Below are positions 15,354 through 24,381 of a stretch of 64,000 nucleotides of DNA, in pieces. The DNA comes from JAYRZB01 sp041916675 (GTDB lineage Bacteria; Pseudomonadota; Alphaproteobacteria; Rhizobiales; Devosiaceae): assembly GCA_041916675.1 (NCBI GenBank), contig JAYRZB010000003.1, positions 62,001 to 126,000 on the forward strand, read 5' to 3'. The position numbers were made by a program, and so were the translations under genes. Below the pieces are notes generated by a model. That model saw nothing but the letters and a program-made list of their open reading frames with translations. It was not told the origin of the DNA and ran no database searches. Position 1 is the first letter of the stretch. Each line of letters opens with the position of its first letter.

Positions 15354-18288
15354 GCAGGCGCCCTCCCTCGGGGTCGAAAAATACCGGCTCAACAACCGTG
15401 GACCGCACGGCTTTGCCACTGAGGGCATTCACACACAGAATGTGCTCACCCACCCGCTCGCGTCCGCCTTCGAGAAAGCCCAGGGCGATGAAAGAGTTGA
15501 GATTGGGCGAATATGCCGCCGAACTGACCCAGCCCAGATCGTTCTCTGTGCGGTGCTTTGTGTCGTGCGCGAAGAAATGCGAGCCCGCCTCGATCTGTTC
15601 CTGCGGATTCACGGGCATGACGCCAATGAGTTGGCGCCGCTCCTCGATCAGTCCCTCACGCCGGCTCAGAACGCCGCCAATGGCATCCTTCTTGGCTGAG
15701 ACCATGCGTCCCATGCCAAGCATCTGGGCAGTCGTCTGGCCATTCAATTCATTGCCGGCGGCATGGCCCTTTTCGATCCGCATCACGCCCAGGGCTTCTG
15801 TTCCGTAGGGAGTTACGCCCAGATCGGCGCCGACCTCATACAGGCGGGCGATCAGTGCATTGCCAAAGCGCGCGGGCACCGCCAACTCATAGGCAAGCTC
15901 GCCCGAGAACGAAATCCGGAACAGCCGCGCCCGCAGGCCACCGCAGATCGTCAATTCAGCGCAGGCCATAAAGGGGAATGCCTCGTTCGAGAGATCGCGT
16001 CCATCGACGATCCTTTGCAGCAGGGCGCGCGCGTTCGGACCTGCTACGGCGATCTGCGCCCAGGCCTCGGTCGTGGAAATCAGTTGCACATCAAGCTCGG
16101 GCCACAGGCACTGCCGGGCAAACTCCATGTGCCGATAGACCGGCCCGGCCTGGGCCGTCGTCGTGGTCACCACATAGTGGTCCGCCGCCAGCCGGGCACA
16201 GGTCCCGTCGTCAAAGGCATGTCCATCTTCACGCAGCATCAGGCCATAGCGAACCGCGCCCACCTTCAGGCTGGCCATGGCATTGCAGTAGAGCCGGTCG
16301 AGGAACTCGGTCGCTCCGGCGCCCTGAACATCCACCTTGCCCAGCGTCGTTACGTCACAAAGGCCGACGCCAGACCGCACTGCTCGCACTTCCCTGTCCA
16401 CGGTCTCGCGCCAGGTCTTCTCGCCCTCACGGGGAAAATACTGGGCCCGCATCCATTGCCCGGCTTCGGTGAAAACCGCCCCGTGGGACTGGGCCCACTC
16501 GTGGGTTGGCGTCAGGCGGGTTGGCCGGAACGATTTGCCCGTGTCACCGCCGCCAAAAGCCGAAATGGCAACGGGGGTATAGGGCGGGCGATAAATCGTC
16601 GTTCCCGTTTCGGCAATCGACTGGCCCGTCAGTTCGGCCAGAATGCCGATGGCGGTCACGTTGGCAGTCTTGCCCTGGTCCGTCGCCATGCCGAGCGCCG
16701 TCCACCGTTTGACGTGCTCGACGGCGCCCATGTTTTCCTGATGCGAAAGGGCGATGTCCTTGACCGTCACATCGTTCTGGAAATCCACCCAGGCGCGCCC
16801 CTTGCCAGGCACGTGCCAATATGGGCTCTGCGCATCGATCCGGTCACTGCCTTGCGGCAAATCCGTGCGCGCCGCGCTCAGCCCGAGAGAGGTCAGGCAA
16901 TTGGCCGCCTCGCGCGCGCCGGAGGCAAGGGCGGCAAACATTCCCCCCTCTCCCGCCGCAGCACCGGCCACGCACATTCCGGGTGGCAGGTCGGCGGCCG
17001 GAACGAAGGCCTGAAGCTGCTCGTTCCAAACGGGTCGGCCGCGATGATGGGAGGCCAGGTGCACGTTCGGATTCCAACCACCCGAGACGCCCAGGGCCGC
17101 GCATTCGTGCCAGGTCGACCGGCCATCCTGCCGGATTTCGATGGCAGTGAGCCCGTTTGCGCCGCGGGAATTGGATACCACCGCGCCCGCGTAAAGCGGA
17201 TAGTCGCCCAGATGGGGAGCGTCCGGGCGCACATCGATAACGCCCATGAGCTCAACGCCCTTCGCGGTCAGGTCGATCGCGGTTCGATGCCCGTCGTCAT
17301 TGTTGGTGAAAACGGCAATTGGCCCCCTCCCCTGAACCGGGACGACCGCCCAACGGTTCGCAAAGGCCCGCATGGCGCCGGACAGCATGATCCCGGGCCG
17401 ATCGTTGTTGGCAAACGGAATGTGCCGCTCGATCGCACCGGCTGCCAGCACGGTCCGCCGCGCGGTGATGCGCCAGAGCGTTTGCCTGACGGCGCCGCCC
17501 GACGATGGCAGATGATCGGAGACGCGCTCCAGCGCCCCGAAAACGCCGTGGTCGAACGCTCCAAACACCGTCGTCCGCGTCAGTATCCGTACATTGCCAC
17601 GCTGTCTGAGCTCAGCCTCGGTCTCGGCCACCCATTCCTCGGCTGGCCGCCCGTCGAGCCGATAGGTCTCGCTCAGAAGGCGCCCGCCAAGCCTGAAATC
17701 TTCATCGGCGATAATGACGTCCGCCCCGGCGCGCGCCGCCGTCAGGGCCGCAGCAAGTCCCGCCGCTCCGGCACCAACGATCAAAACATCGCAGTGCAGA
17801 TAACCCTTGTCATATTCATCGGGGTCGGGCTGCATCGAGAGCTTGCCAAGCCCCGCAGCACGCCGGATCGCGGGTTCATAGACCTTTTCCCAGAATGCGG
17901 CTGGCCACATGAAAGTCTTGTAGTAGAACCCGGCCCCAAAGAACGGCGCCAGCAGATCGTTGACCGCCAGCAGATCGAACTCAAGCGGGCCGACGTGATT
18001 TTGGCTGGCGGCGATCAGCCCGTCATGCAGTTCAACAACTGTCGCACGGGTGTTGGGCTCCTGCCGCGCGCCGCTGCCAAGGCGAACCAGCGCGTTGGGC
18101 TCTTCGGACCCGGCCGAGAAAATGCCACGCGGCCGATGATACTTGAACGAGCGCCCGACCAGCCTGACGCCGTTTGCGAGCAGGGCCGACGCCAGCGTAT
18201 CGCCAGGATGCCCTGTAAACTGGCGCCCGTTGAAGCTGAAGTTCAACGCACGGCTGCGGTCAACAAGTCCCCCTTCAATTCTGGTCAT
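15346..18288 (-). CDS. soxA: Sarcosine oxidase alpha subunit
   Basis: The 980-residue protein is normal for SoxA. Order: an N-terminal ferredoxin-like fold (FNGRQFTGHPGDTLASALLA) without Fe-S cysteines; an FAD/NAD-binding Rossmann domain with CDVLIVGAGAAGLAAALTAA near residue 165; a central region; and from about residue 590 a GcvT-like aminomethyl-transfer domain (THEWAQSHGAVFTEAGQWMR, FSGELAYELAVPA, EKGHAAGNELNGQTT). In the family this subunit binds NAD and tetrahydrofolate, so that formaldehyde from N-demethylation leaves as methylene-tetrahydrofolate. The ATG overlaps the soxD stop (ATGA). The reaction type is safe; the exact N-methyl substrate is not, given the SoxD change described under soxD. 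Confidence 0.93.
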   Translation of the reverse strand: MTRIEGGLVDRSRALNFSFNGRQFTGHPGDTLASALLANGVRLVGRSFKYHRPRGIFSAGSEEPNALVRLGSGARQEPNTRATVVELHDGLIAASQNHVGPLEFDLLAVNDLLAPFFGAGFYYKTFMWPAAFWEKVYEPAIRRAAGLGKLSMQPDPDEYDKGYLHCDVLIVGAGAAGLAAALTAARAGADVIIADEDFRLGGRLLSETYRLDGRPAEEWVAETEAELRQRGNVRILTRTTVFGAFDHGVFGALERVSDHLPSSGGAVRQTLWRITARRTVLAAGAIERHIPFANNDRPGIMLSGAMRAFANRWAVVPVQGRGPIAVFTNNDDGHRTAIDLTAKGVELMGVIDVRPDAPHLGDYPLYAGAVVSNSRGANGLTAIEIRQDGRSTWHECAALGVSGGWNPNVHLASHHRGRPVWNEQLQAFVPAADLPPGMCVAGAAAGEGGMFAALASGAREAANCLTSLGLSAARTDLPQGSDRIDAQSPYWHVPGKGRAWVDFQNDVTVKDIALSHQENMGAVEHVKRWTALGMATDQGKTANVTAIGILAELTGQSIAETGTTIYRPPYTPVAISAFGGGDTGKSFRPTRLTPTHEWAQSHGAVFTEAGQWMRAQYFPREGEKTWRETVDREVRAVRSGVGLCDVTTLGKVDVQGAGATEFLDRLYCNAMASLKVGAVRYGLMLREDGHAFDDGTCARLAADHYVVTTTTAQAGPVYRHMEFARQCLWPELDVQLISTTEAWAQIAVAGPNARALLQRIVDGRDLSNEAFPFMACAELTICGGLRARLFRISFSGELAYELAVPARFGNALIARLYEVGADLGVTPYGTEALGVMRIEKGHAAGNELNGQTTAQMLGMGRMVSAKKDAIGGVLSRREGLIEERRQLIGVMPVNPQEQIEAGSHFFAHDTKHRTENDLGWVSSAAYSPNLNSFIALGFLEGGRERVGEHILCVNALSGKAVRSTVVEPVFFDPEGGRLRV

Positions 18289-18575
18289 GATGCATCAGCC
18301 TTGAATCGGGTGGCTACGTCGCGGGCCAGTTCGGCGCCCATGATCTCGTGGGTAACGGTGTTGCGGGTCACCACGAGCCAGGATCGATCGCCCTGCTCGT
18401 GGAACCACAATTCCCGATGCAGTCCTGCGGGGTTACTGCGCAGATACAAGTACTCGTAGAATGCCTTGGCGGTATGCTCCGACATGCCGTCGGGACGTCC
18501 GATCAGCGCGGCGTCGCCGAGATAGACGAATTCGTTCGCGTCTCGAGGGCCCAGGAGCGGGTGTGGAATGAGCAT
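18285..18575 (-). CDS. soxD: Sarcosine oxidase delta subunit, zinc-cysteine-less variant
   Basis: The 96-residue product lies in the expected place between soxB and soxA. It keeps SoxD landmarks: GPRDANEFVYLGDA, YEYLYLRSNPAGLHRELWFH and VVTRNTVTHEIMGAELA. Canonical SoxD begins with a Cys-Pro-x-Cys-Gly zinc motif and has another Cys after the HRE-W-H segment. Here the first reads PHPLLGPRD and the second HEQGDRSW, so all the Cys ligands are gone; the protein has no cysteine at all. Either zinc is bound otherwise or this lineage has lost it. Overlaps soxA by four bases. Confidence 0.88.
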   Translation of the reverse strand: MLIPHPLLGPRDANEFVYLGDAALIGRPDGMSEHTAKAFYEYLYLRSNPAGLHRELWFHEQGDRSWLVVTRNTVTHEIMGAELARDVATRFKADAS

Positions 18576-18584
18576 GGGATGTCC

Positions 18585-19835
18585 TCAGTGAAGGTTGGGC
18601 GTTGCGCCCATGCCTTTTTCGTCGATCAGATAGCCGCGCTCGAAGCGGTCGAGCCGATAGCTGCGGGCGATTTCATGCGGTGTGCCGGTGGCCAACAGGT
18701 GGGCGAATGCAACGCCCGAGGCTGGCGTTGCCTTGAAGCCTCCGTAACACCACCCGGCGTTGAGATAGAGGCCTTCCACCGGCGTGCGATCGATGATGGG
18801 CGAACCATCCATCGACATGTCCACAAGGCCACCCCAGGCGCGCAGCAGCCTGGCCCGCCCGATCATCGGCATCAGCGCCATGCCGCCCTCGGCAACATCT
18901 TCGATCACCGCCAGATTGCCGCGCTGGGCGTAAGTGTTATAGCCGTCGATATCACCGCCAAACACCAATCCGCCCTTGTCGGACTGGCTGATGTAAAAAT
19001 GCCCCGCGCCGAACGTAATGACGCCCGGGATCGTGGGCTTGAGCCCTTCCGATACAAACGCCTGCAGGACGTGCGATTCTATGGGAAGGCGCATGCCTGC
19101 CAACTGCATAACGCGGCTCGAAGACCCTGCAACCGCCACCCCGACTTTGCGTGCCCTGATCAGGCCGCGCGAGGTTTCAACGCCCTCGATGCCATCGGGG
19201 CCGATGCGGAAACCGGTCACTTCGCAATTCTGGATGATGTCGACCCCGCGCATGTCGGCGGCCCGCGCATAGCCCCAGGCAACGCCGTCGTGCCGGGCAG
19301 TTCCGGCCCGGCGCTGCATCAGGCCCGCCTTGATCGGGAACCTGGCATTGTCAAAATTGAGGTATGGCGCCATCGCCCTGATGGCATCCTTGTTCAGCAG
19401 TTCGGCGTCAGCGCCGGCGAACAGCATCGCATTGCCGCGGCGGCGGAACGCGTCAACCTGGGCATCGGTATGCGCCAGGTTGAGAATGCCGCGCTGCGAA
19501 ACCATGGCATTGAAATTGAGCTCCTGCTCCAGCCCTTCCCAGAGCTTCATGGAATACTCATAAAAGGGCTCGTTGCCCGGCAGCAGGTAGTTGGAGCGGA
19601 TAATCGTGGTGTTACGGCCCACATTGCCGGACCCCAGCCATGATTTCTCGAGCACTGCGATCCGCGATTGGCCGAACATCTTGGCGAGGTAGTAGGCCGT
19701 CGCCAGCCCATGGCCACCGCCGCCCACGATGATGTAGTCATAAGAAGCGGCAGGCTCAGGGGTGCGGATAAGGTCCGTCCAGCCCCGGTGACCGGTCAAA
19801 GCCTCCTTGATGAGGCGAAGTCCTGAAAATCGCAT
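18585..19835 (-). CDS. soxB: Sarcosine oxidase beta subunit
   Basis: The 416-residue product starts at MRFSGLRLIKEALTGHRGW, the usual SoxB opening; a GTG further upstream would add residues that the family lacks. DAO-type flavoprotein: YDYIIVGGGGHGLATAYYLA is the FAD-binding motif, and TARHDGVAWGYARAAD holds the His (about residue 182) at the position where SoxB covalently carries FMN. GLVDMSMDGSPIIDRTPVEG and LYLNAGWCYGGFKATPASG complete the C-terminal part. It is the catalytic subunit that oxidises an N-methyl amine. First gene of soxBDAG; no strong ribosome binding site, only AAGG 11 bases before the ATG. Confidence 0.93.
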   Translation of the reverse strand: MRFSGLRLIKEALTGHRGWTDLIRTPEPAASYDYIIVGGGGHGLATAYYLAKMFGQSRIAVLEKSWLGSGNVGRNTTIIRSNYLLPGNEPFYEYSMKLWEGLEQELNFNAMVSQRGILNLAHTDAQVDAFRRRGNAMLFAGADAELLNKDAIRAMAPYLNFDNARFPIKAGLMQRRAGTARHDGVAWGYARAADMRGVDIIQNCEVTGFRIGPDGIEGVETSRGLIRARKVGVAVAGSSSRVMQLAGMRLPIESHVLQAFVSEGLKPTIPGVITFGAGHFYISQSDKGGLVFGGDIDGYNTYAQRGNLAVIEDVAEGGMALMPMIGRARLLRAWGGLVDMSMDGSPIIDRTPVEGLYLNAGWCYGGFKATPASGVAFAHLLATGTPHEIARSYRLDRFERGYLIDEKGMGATPNLH

Positions 19836-19841
19836 GCAACA

Positions 19842-19876
19842 CCAACCTTGTTGCCACCAATGTTGCACAGGGTTGG
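19842..19876. promoter_or_regulatory. Candidate operator between soxB and the AraC regulator
   Basis: The 92-base divergent gap holds direct repeats TGTTGC (19849-19854 and 19861-19866, 12 bases apart), as AraC-type regulators often use, nested in CCAACC/GGTTGG (19842-19847 and 19871-19876). GCAAC/GTTGC (19836-19840 and 19850-19854) adds a smaller inverted pair touching the soxB start. Confidence 0.45.
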
Positions 19877-19927
19877 CGGAATGCTGTTTACAAGGCTGCC
19901 ATCTATGTGCACAAAACGGCCATCGCC

Positions 19928-20965
19928 ATGATGGACCACAGGCACGCCATGTCCGCTGAAAATCCGTCGAAGGTCCGCCGGGTTGGGTTTCTGCTCACGC
20001 CGGGCTATCCGCTGCTGTCGGCAGCAGCGGCGGTCGAGCCCCTGCGGGCCGCCAACCTTCTTAGCGGTCAAACGCTGTTTCAGATCCAGTTTTTGTCCGC
20101 CGAGGGTGGATTTCTCAGAAGCTCGGCCCATGGCGGCTTTGAGACGGTGGCGCTCTTTGAACCGTTGGGCACTCTCGACCTGCTGTTCGTGGTGTCGGGT
20201 GGCGATCCCTTTGCATTTGACGACCGGCGCGTGCTCAATCGCCTGAACCAGATTGCCCGGCAGGGCACGATCCTGGGCGGCATCTCCGGTGGTTCGGTCA
20301 TTCTGGCCGCTGCAGGTTTGATGAGTAACAGGCGTTTCACGGTGCATTGGATGCATATCGGGCAGATGCGCGAGCTCTACCCGGACGCCATGCTCGAACG
20401 GCGCCTGTTTGTCATCGATCGTGATCGCTACACCTGCGCAGGCGGCATGGCGCCGCTCGACATGATGCATGCGATCATTGCCAAGGAACACGGCAGCGAA
20501 CTGGCGCGCTCCGTCAGCGATTGGTTCATTCACACCGGTATTCGGGATGCAGAAGCGCCCCAGCAGCTCGACCCCGCCATCGCTTACGATCTCAGCAGCC
20601 CTGCACTGGTGGCGATGGTGGGTTTGATGTCGACCCACATAGCCGACCCGCTGAACGCCAGCGATCTTGCCAAACTCAGCGGCCTGAGCGTCCGCCAGCT
20701 TGAGCGACTGGCCAAGAACCAGTTCGGGCTGAGCGTGATGCAGTTCTACCGGGACTTAAGGCTCGAAAAGGCCGACGAGCTATTGCGTCATTCAAGCCTT
20801 TCGATCGATGCCATCGCCCAGATGACAGGCTTTCTGGACCGCAGCCACTTGTCCCGCTTTTACACGCGCAAGTTTGGCAATGGCCCGGCGACACGACGTC
20901 GTCAGCAGCGTTCCCCTGCCCTCCCCGGTGGAAAGTACAGCGCAGGCCAGGAGCCCGGACCTTAG
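19928..20965 (+). CDS. AraC-family regulator with DJ-1/PfpI domain (GlxA/GbdR type)
   Basis: About 345 residues from the ATG at 19928; GTG 19907 and ATG 19931 or 19949 are other possible starts and no clear ribosome binding site decides. The N-terminal amidase-like DJ-1 domain has VGFLLTPGYPLLSAAAAVEP, LDLLFVVSGGDPF and GGISGGSVILAAAGLM (here Gly-Gly-Ser in place of a catalytic Cys). The C-terminal AraC domain has ASDLAKLSGLSVRQLERLA and SIDAIAQMTGFLDRSHLSRF. Proteins of this type (GbdR, SouR, CdhR) sense betaine-derived or related compounds and activate catabolic operons. Divergent placement to soxBDAG suggests that it is their regulator. The stop overlaps the end of the convergent LysR gene by four bases. 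Confidence 0.85.
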   Translation: MMDHRHAMSAENPSKVRRVGFLLTPGYPLLSAAAAVEPLRAANLLSGQTLFQIQFLSAEGGFLRSSAHGGFETVALFEPLGTLDLLFVVSGGDPFAFDDRRVLNRLNQIARQGTILGGISGGSVILAAAGLMSNRRFTVHWMHIGQMRELYPDAMLERRLFVIDRDRYTCAGGMAPLDMMHAIIAKEHGSELARSVSDWFIHTGIRDAEAPQQLDPAIAYDLSSPALVAMVGLMSTHIADPLNASDLAKLSGLSVRQLERLAKNQFGLSVMQFYRDLRLEKADELLRHSSLSIDAIAQMTGFLDRSHLSRFYTRKFGNGPATRRRQQRSPALPGGKYSAGQEPGP

Positions 20966-21873
20966 TCAGCGACTTCGACCACCACTTCCCTGAATGCGTC
21001 GGTGAACTGTGATTTCGCTTCGATGGACCATGCCAGGGCCGTGTTGACCACCGCCGGGATTTCCCGGAGCGGATGAAACACCACGCGCGGATGGTTCTGG
21101 GTGCTGACATAGGCGGGGAGAATCGCGACGCCGAATCCCGCAGCCACGTAGGCCAGCACCGATTCCGTGTCGGTTGCCGACTGAACGAGTTTCGGCGCAA
21201 AACCGGCGCGCTGGCAGTAGCTGATCGCGTGCTCCTGGAATTCAACGCCCAGGATCGGGGAGAAGTATACGAAATCCTCTCCGGCCAGATCCTCAAGCGC
21301 CAGCGCCGAGCGCGTTGCCAATGCATGCATATGGGGAAGCGCGGCCACAAGGCGCTCCTGCCCGATAATCTGCGTATCCACCCTACGGGTCTGAACCGGC
21401 AAGCGCACGAACCCAATGTTGAGCACGCCCTGGGCGAGACGCTTGACCTGTTCTTCGGTATTGGCCTGCGTCAGTTCAACAGCCACCTCGGGGTATCGCT
21501 GCTTGAACTTTTGCAGCACTGAAGGCAGCAATTCGCGGGCAACCGTTGGGGTATAACCCACCGAAATCCGCCCTGTCTGCCCTTCCACCGCCTGATGGGT
21601 TGCGGCTACTGCTTTCTGCATCTGCGCCAGCAGAAACCGGCTGCGCGCCAGAAACTCCTCGCCCGCCGGCGTCAGTTGCACGGTGCGGGTGGTTCGCTTG
21701 AGCAATGTCACGCCCAACCGTGCCTCAAGTCTCTTGATGTGCTGGCTCAAATTGGGTTGCGCCACCTGCAACCGCACCGAAGCCCGCTGAAAGTGCAGTT
21801 CCTCGCCAACGGCCACAAAGTATTGGAAGTCTCTGGATTCCAGCGTTACCTCAGGCCATTTCATCCTAATCAC
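20962..21873 (-). CDS. LysR-family transcriptional regulator
   Basis: The 303-residue product is full length. The N-terminal winged helix has FQYFVAVGEELHFQRASVRL, QVAQPNLSQHIKRLEARLG and TRTVQLTPAGEEFL, followed by the co-inducer domain (GRISVGYTPTVARELLP, YVAAGFGVAILPAYV). The pattern resembles CatR/BenM-like LysR proteins acting on aromatic or small acidic inducers, but inducers cannot be read from sequence. It is transcribed away from the second dipeptidase/ABC-transporter operon with a 306-base AT-rich gap, the classical layout for a LysR gene controlling its divergent neighbour. An alternative Met three codons in is possible. Confidence 0.9.
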   Translation of the reverse strand: MIRMKWPEVTLESRDFQYFVAVGEELHFQRASVRLQVAQPNLSQHIKRLEARLGVTLLKRTTRTVQLTPAGEEFLARSRFLLAQMQKAVAATHQAVEGQTGRISVGYTPTVARELLPSVLQKFKQRYPEVAVELTQANTEEQVKRLAQGVLNIGFVRLPVQTRRVDTQIIGQERLVAALPHMHALATRSALALEDLAGEDFVYFSPILGVEFQEHAISYCQRAGFAPKLVQSATDTESVLAYVAAGFGVAILPAYVSTQNHPRVVFHPLREIPAVVNTALAWSIEAKSQFTDAFREVVVEVAD

Positions 21874-22179
21874 CGCTTGATTAAGTTCATTTTTCTATTG
21901 GTACTCAAAGTGTCCGCCGCCATATCGCTTAGATCGCTTCGCTCAGCGGCCGGTACCATGGACGCTTCCCAGCACGATTATCGTAGCCCTAGCTGTAGAC
22001 TGGCGGGTTGTGTCTCGGCAAGCCCACACCTTTGCCATTCCGCCAACACCAAACAGCAAGTTCCAGCAGGTCATTATTCATTCGTTTTTCATATCAATAA
22101 TGGTGTAAATAATATTATACTAAACACAATTTAGCCCTTACGTTTTGCTTCGTTGCCATATGAGAGGCGCCGAAGCCGA
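21874..22179. other. Divergent promoter region, LysR gene / transporter operon
   Basis: This 306-base gap has no gene and is AT-rich at its right half. It should hold the LysR binding site and both promoters; the clearest repeat is listed separately. Confidence 0.5.
22072..22121 (+). promoter_or_regulatory. Candidate operator and -10 box of the transporter operon
   Basis: CATTATT (22072-22078) and AATAATG (22096-22102) form a 7-bp inverted repeat with 17 bases between. TATACT at 22116-22121 could be a -10 box; no good -35 is seen, as is common for activated promoters. Confidence 0.35.
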
Positions 22180-23184
22180 ATGTTGAAAGACCACACGCAA
22201 GCACCAAATGCAGACAGCATCAGCGCTGCTGGGCCGGTTGTTTGCGATCTGACGCTGCCCTTCGACCCTGAATACGAGGGGCGCGATGAGATACTTGATC
22301 GCTACTTTCAATCAAAAGTTGATTTTGTCAGCCTGACCGTCGGCAGCGACTCGCATGGCGTTGCCAGCACCGTCCGGCACATCGCGCGGGTGCGGCACTA
22401 CATTGCCGCTCATCCGGACAAGTTTGCCTTCGCACGCTCGGTCGCTGACATTCGGAAGGCAAAGGCAGAAGGGAAGCTGGCTATCGGCTTCCACTTCCAG
22501 GGCAGCGGCGGGCTCGAAGCCGATCCGAACATGGTTGAGGTCTACTACGAGCTTGGCGTTCGCCAGATGCTCCTGGCCTACAACCAGATGAATGCGGCTG
22601 CTACCGGCTGCCATGAGCGCGTCGATGCCGGCCTGAGCTGGTATGGACGTCGGCTGGTTGCAGAAATGAACCGCGTCGGCATGCTCGTCGACTGCACCCA
22701 TGTGGGCTACCGCGCCACCATGGAAATGATGGAGCTTTCCACCGCTCCGGTGATTTTCAGCCACTCGAATGCCCGTGCCATTTGGGATCACGAGCGCAAT
22801 ATCACCGATGAGCAGGCGCTCGCCTGCGCGGCGACGGGCGGCATCGTCGGCGTGACGGGCGTGGGCAAGTTCCTGTCCGCCCGCGGCACCTCCGAGGTCG
22901 ATGATCTACTGCCTCACATCAGGCACTTTGCCGACCTGATCGGTGCCGACCGCGTCGCGGTGGGTATCGATAACGTCTATTTCCTGGCGCAGCACTACCG
23001 CAACGTGGCCCGAAACCCCGATACCTGGCCAAAGGGCTATCCGCCCCCACCCTGGCACTACTTTTCGCCCGAGCAGGTTCCCGAGCTTGGCGAGAAGCTG
23101 CTGCAGGCCGGTTTCAGCGAAGACGAAACCAACGGAATTCTCGGAGAGAACTATCTGCGCGTCGCCAATCAAGTCTGGCGATGA
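22180..23184 (+). CDS. Divergent M19-family dipeptidase-like protein lacking usual metal ligands
   Basis: About 334 residues from the ATG at 22180, 12 bases behind GAGAGG; a TTG at 22153 is less likely. The fold is clearly M19: LSWYGRRLVAEMNRVGMLVD, CTHVGYRATM, VIFSHSNARAIWDHERNITD and the end ILGENYLRVANQVW. However, the first ligand pair (His-x-Asp in canonical members) reads CDLTLPFDPE, and the bridging Glu region reads IGFHFQGSGG with Gln. The two later His residues remain. This resembles the M19 subgroup found beside dimethylglycine and betaine genes in Pseudomonas, as I recall. Activity and substrate are open. It is the first gene of an operon with a PotABCD-like transporter. Confidence 0.85.
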   Translation: MLKDHTQAPNADSISAAGPVVCDLTLPFDPEYEGRDEILDRYFQSKVDFVSLTVGSDSHGVASTVRHIARVRHYIAAHPDKFAFARSVADIRKAKAEGKLAIGFHFQGSGGLEADPNMVEVYYELGVRQMLLAYNQMNAAATGCHERVDAGLSWYGRRLVAEMNRVGMLVDCTHVGYRATMEMMELSTAPVIFSHSNARAIWDHERNITDEQALACAATGGIVGVTGVGKFLSARGTSEVDDLLPHIRHFADLIGADRVAVGIDNVYFLAQHYRNVARNPDTWPKGYPPPPWHYFSPEQVPELGEKLLQAGFSEDETNGILGENYLRVANQVWR

Positions 23185-23292
23185 ACCTGAATTTGCATCG
23201 GCCGATGCCGACCGGCTTCGGTTGTCTGCAACGGAACGGCACCGGGTTCTAAGGAGGCTGGGTTGCCGGATTATTTGAGAGGGAGAAATCAA

Positions 23293-24375
23293 ATGACCAA
23301 TGGTATGAGCCGTAGAAAGTTTCTCGGCACAGTGGCGGGGGCTGCATCTGCTGGGGCCCTTGCAAGCGTAATCGGCATGCCCGCCATCGCCCAGACCCGC
23401 ACTCTGCGCGTCAGTTCCTATGGCGGCTACTTCGAAGACAACTTCAAGGCCCACATCTTCCCCGAGTTTACCAAGGCGACGGGCATTCAGGTCGAAAGCA
23501 TCACCCAGGCGACTTCGCCCGACTGGCTCGCGACCATGATTCAGGCCGCCGCATCGGGCACCGCCCCGTCGGATGTGTCCATGTTCTCGCGTGATATCAT
23601 GATCAAGGCATCACGGCTGGGCAACGTGCTGCACACTCTTGACCTCAACAAGATCCCGAACCTGGCGCGCCTCGATCACGACTATATCTTCGGGGTCGAC
23701 GGCACCCCGACGGCGGTTGGTGCGCTGGCCTGGTTTGCCTCCATGGTCGTCAATCCTGAAAAGGTCGACATTCCAACCACATGGGCTGAGTTCTGGGACA
23801 CCTCGAAGTATCCAGCCAGCCTGGGTTTCGGCAAGCAGTTCAACTCGGGCATGCTCGACATCATCGCCGCGACATTCTTTGAGGGCGAATCCACTTTTGC
23901 CACCCAAGATGGGATCATGGCGCTGATCGAGAAGGCGTCCGAGCTCAAGCCGAACGTCGCCCTGTGGTGGTCGACTGAAAGCCAGATGGAACAGGCCATG
24001 AAGAATGGCGACGTGGTCGGCGGCATCTATTTCCACGATGTGGCCCAACTGATGGCAGCTGATGGCTTCCCCATCCGTTCCGTGTTCCCCAAGGAAGGCA
24101 ATCCGCAGGAATTCGGATCCTGGTGCGTGTCGGCAGCAACTGAAAAGATCGAAGAAGCCCAGGTGTTTATCGATTTCTCATGCACGCCGCTGGCACAGGC
24201 CCTGATGTCGCGCAAGCTCGGCACAGCTCCGGTGATCGACCCGACGACAACCGACCTCACGCTCGAAGAGTTCGAGGCCGTCTCGGGTACCCCGGTCATC
24301 CGCTACGCTTACGAGGCCTATCTCGACAACGAGACCTTCATCAAAGAAAACTGGGACAAGATGCTCGGGAGTTGA
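23293..24375 (+). CDS. Tat-exported extracellular solute-binding protein (PotD-like), copy 2
   Basis: The 360-residue product starts at the ATG at 23293 behind GAGAGGGAGA. Tat signal SRRKFLGTVAGAASAGALAS, cleavage after PAIAQ. The mature protein has the same landmarks as the copy at 10370: LRVSSYGGYFEDNFKAHIFP, DVSMFSRDIM, WAEFWDTSKYP, GGIYFHDVAQLMAADGFP. It belongs to the polyamine/opine-type binding proteins and delivers substrate to the permeases that follow. It lies 108 bases behind the dipeptidase-like gene and 6 bases before the ATPase, so it is within the operon. Confidence 0.9.
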   Translation: MTNGMSRRKFLGTVAGAASAGALASVIGMPAIAQTRTLRVSSYGGYFEDNFKAHIFPEFTKATGIQVESITQATSPDWLATMIQAAASGTAPSDVSMFSRDIMIKASRLGNVLHTLDLNKIPNLARLDHDYIFGVDGTPTAVGALAWFASMVVNPEKVDIPTTWAEFWDTSKYPASLGFGKQFNSGMLDIIAATFFEGESTFATQDGIMALIEKASELKPNVALWWSTESQMEQAMKNGDVVGGIYFHDVAQLMAADGFPIRSVFPKEGNPQEFGSWCVSAATEKIEEAQVFIDFSCTPLAQALMSRKLGTAPVIDPTTTDLTLEEFEAVSGTPVIRYAYEAYLDNETFIKENWDKMLGS

Positions 24376-24381
24376 GTTCGT

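Noticed and set aside
15763..18459. 898-codon open frame opposite soxA and soxD
   Set aside because: It has no family motifs and lies exactly antisense to well-supported sox genes; GC-rich codon use keeps such antisense frames open.
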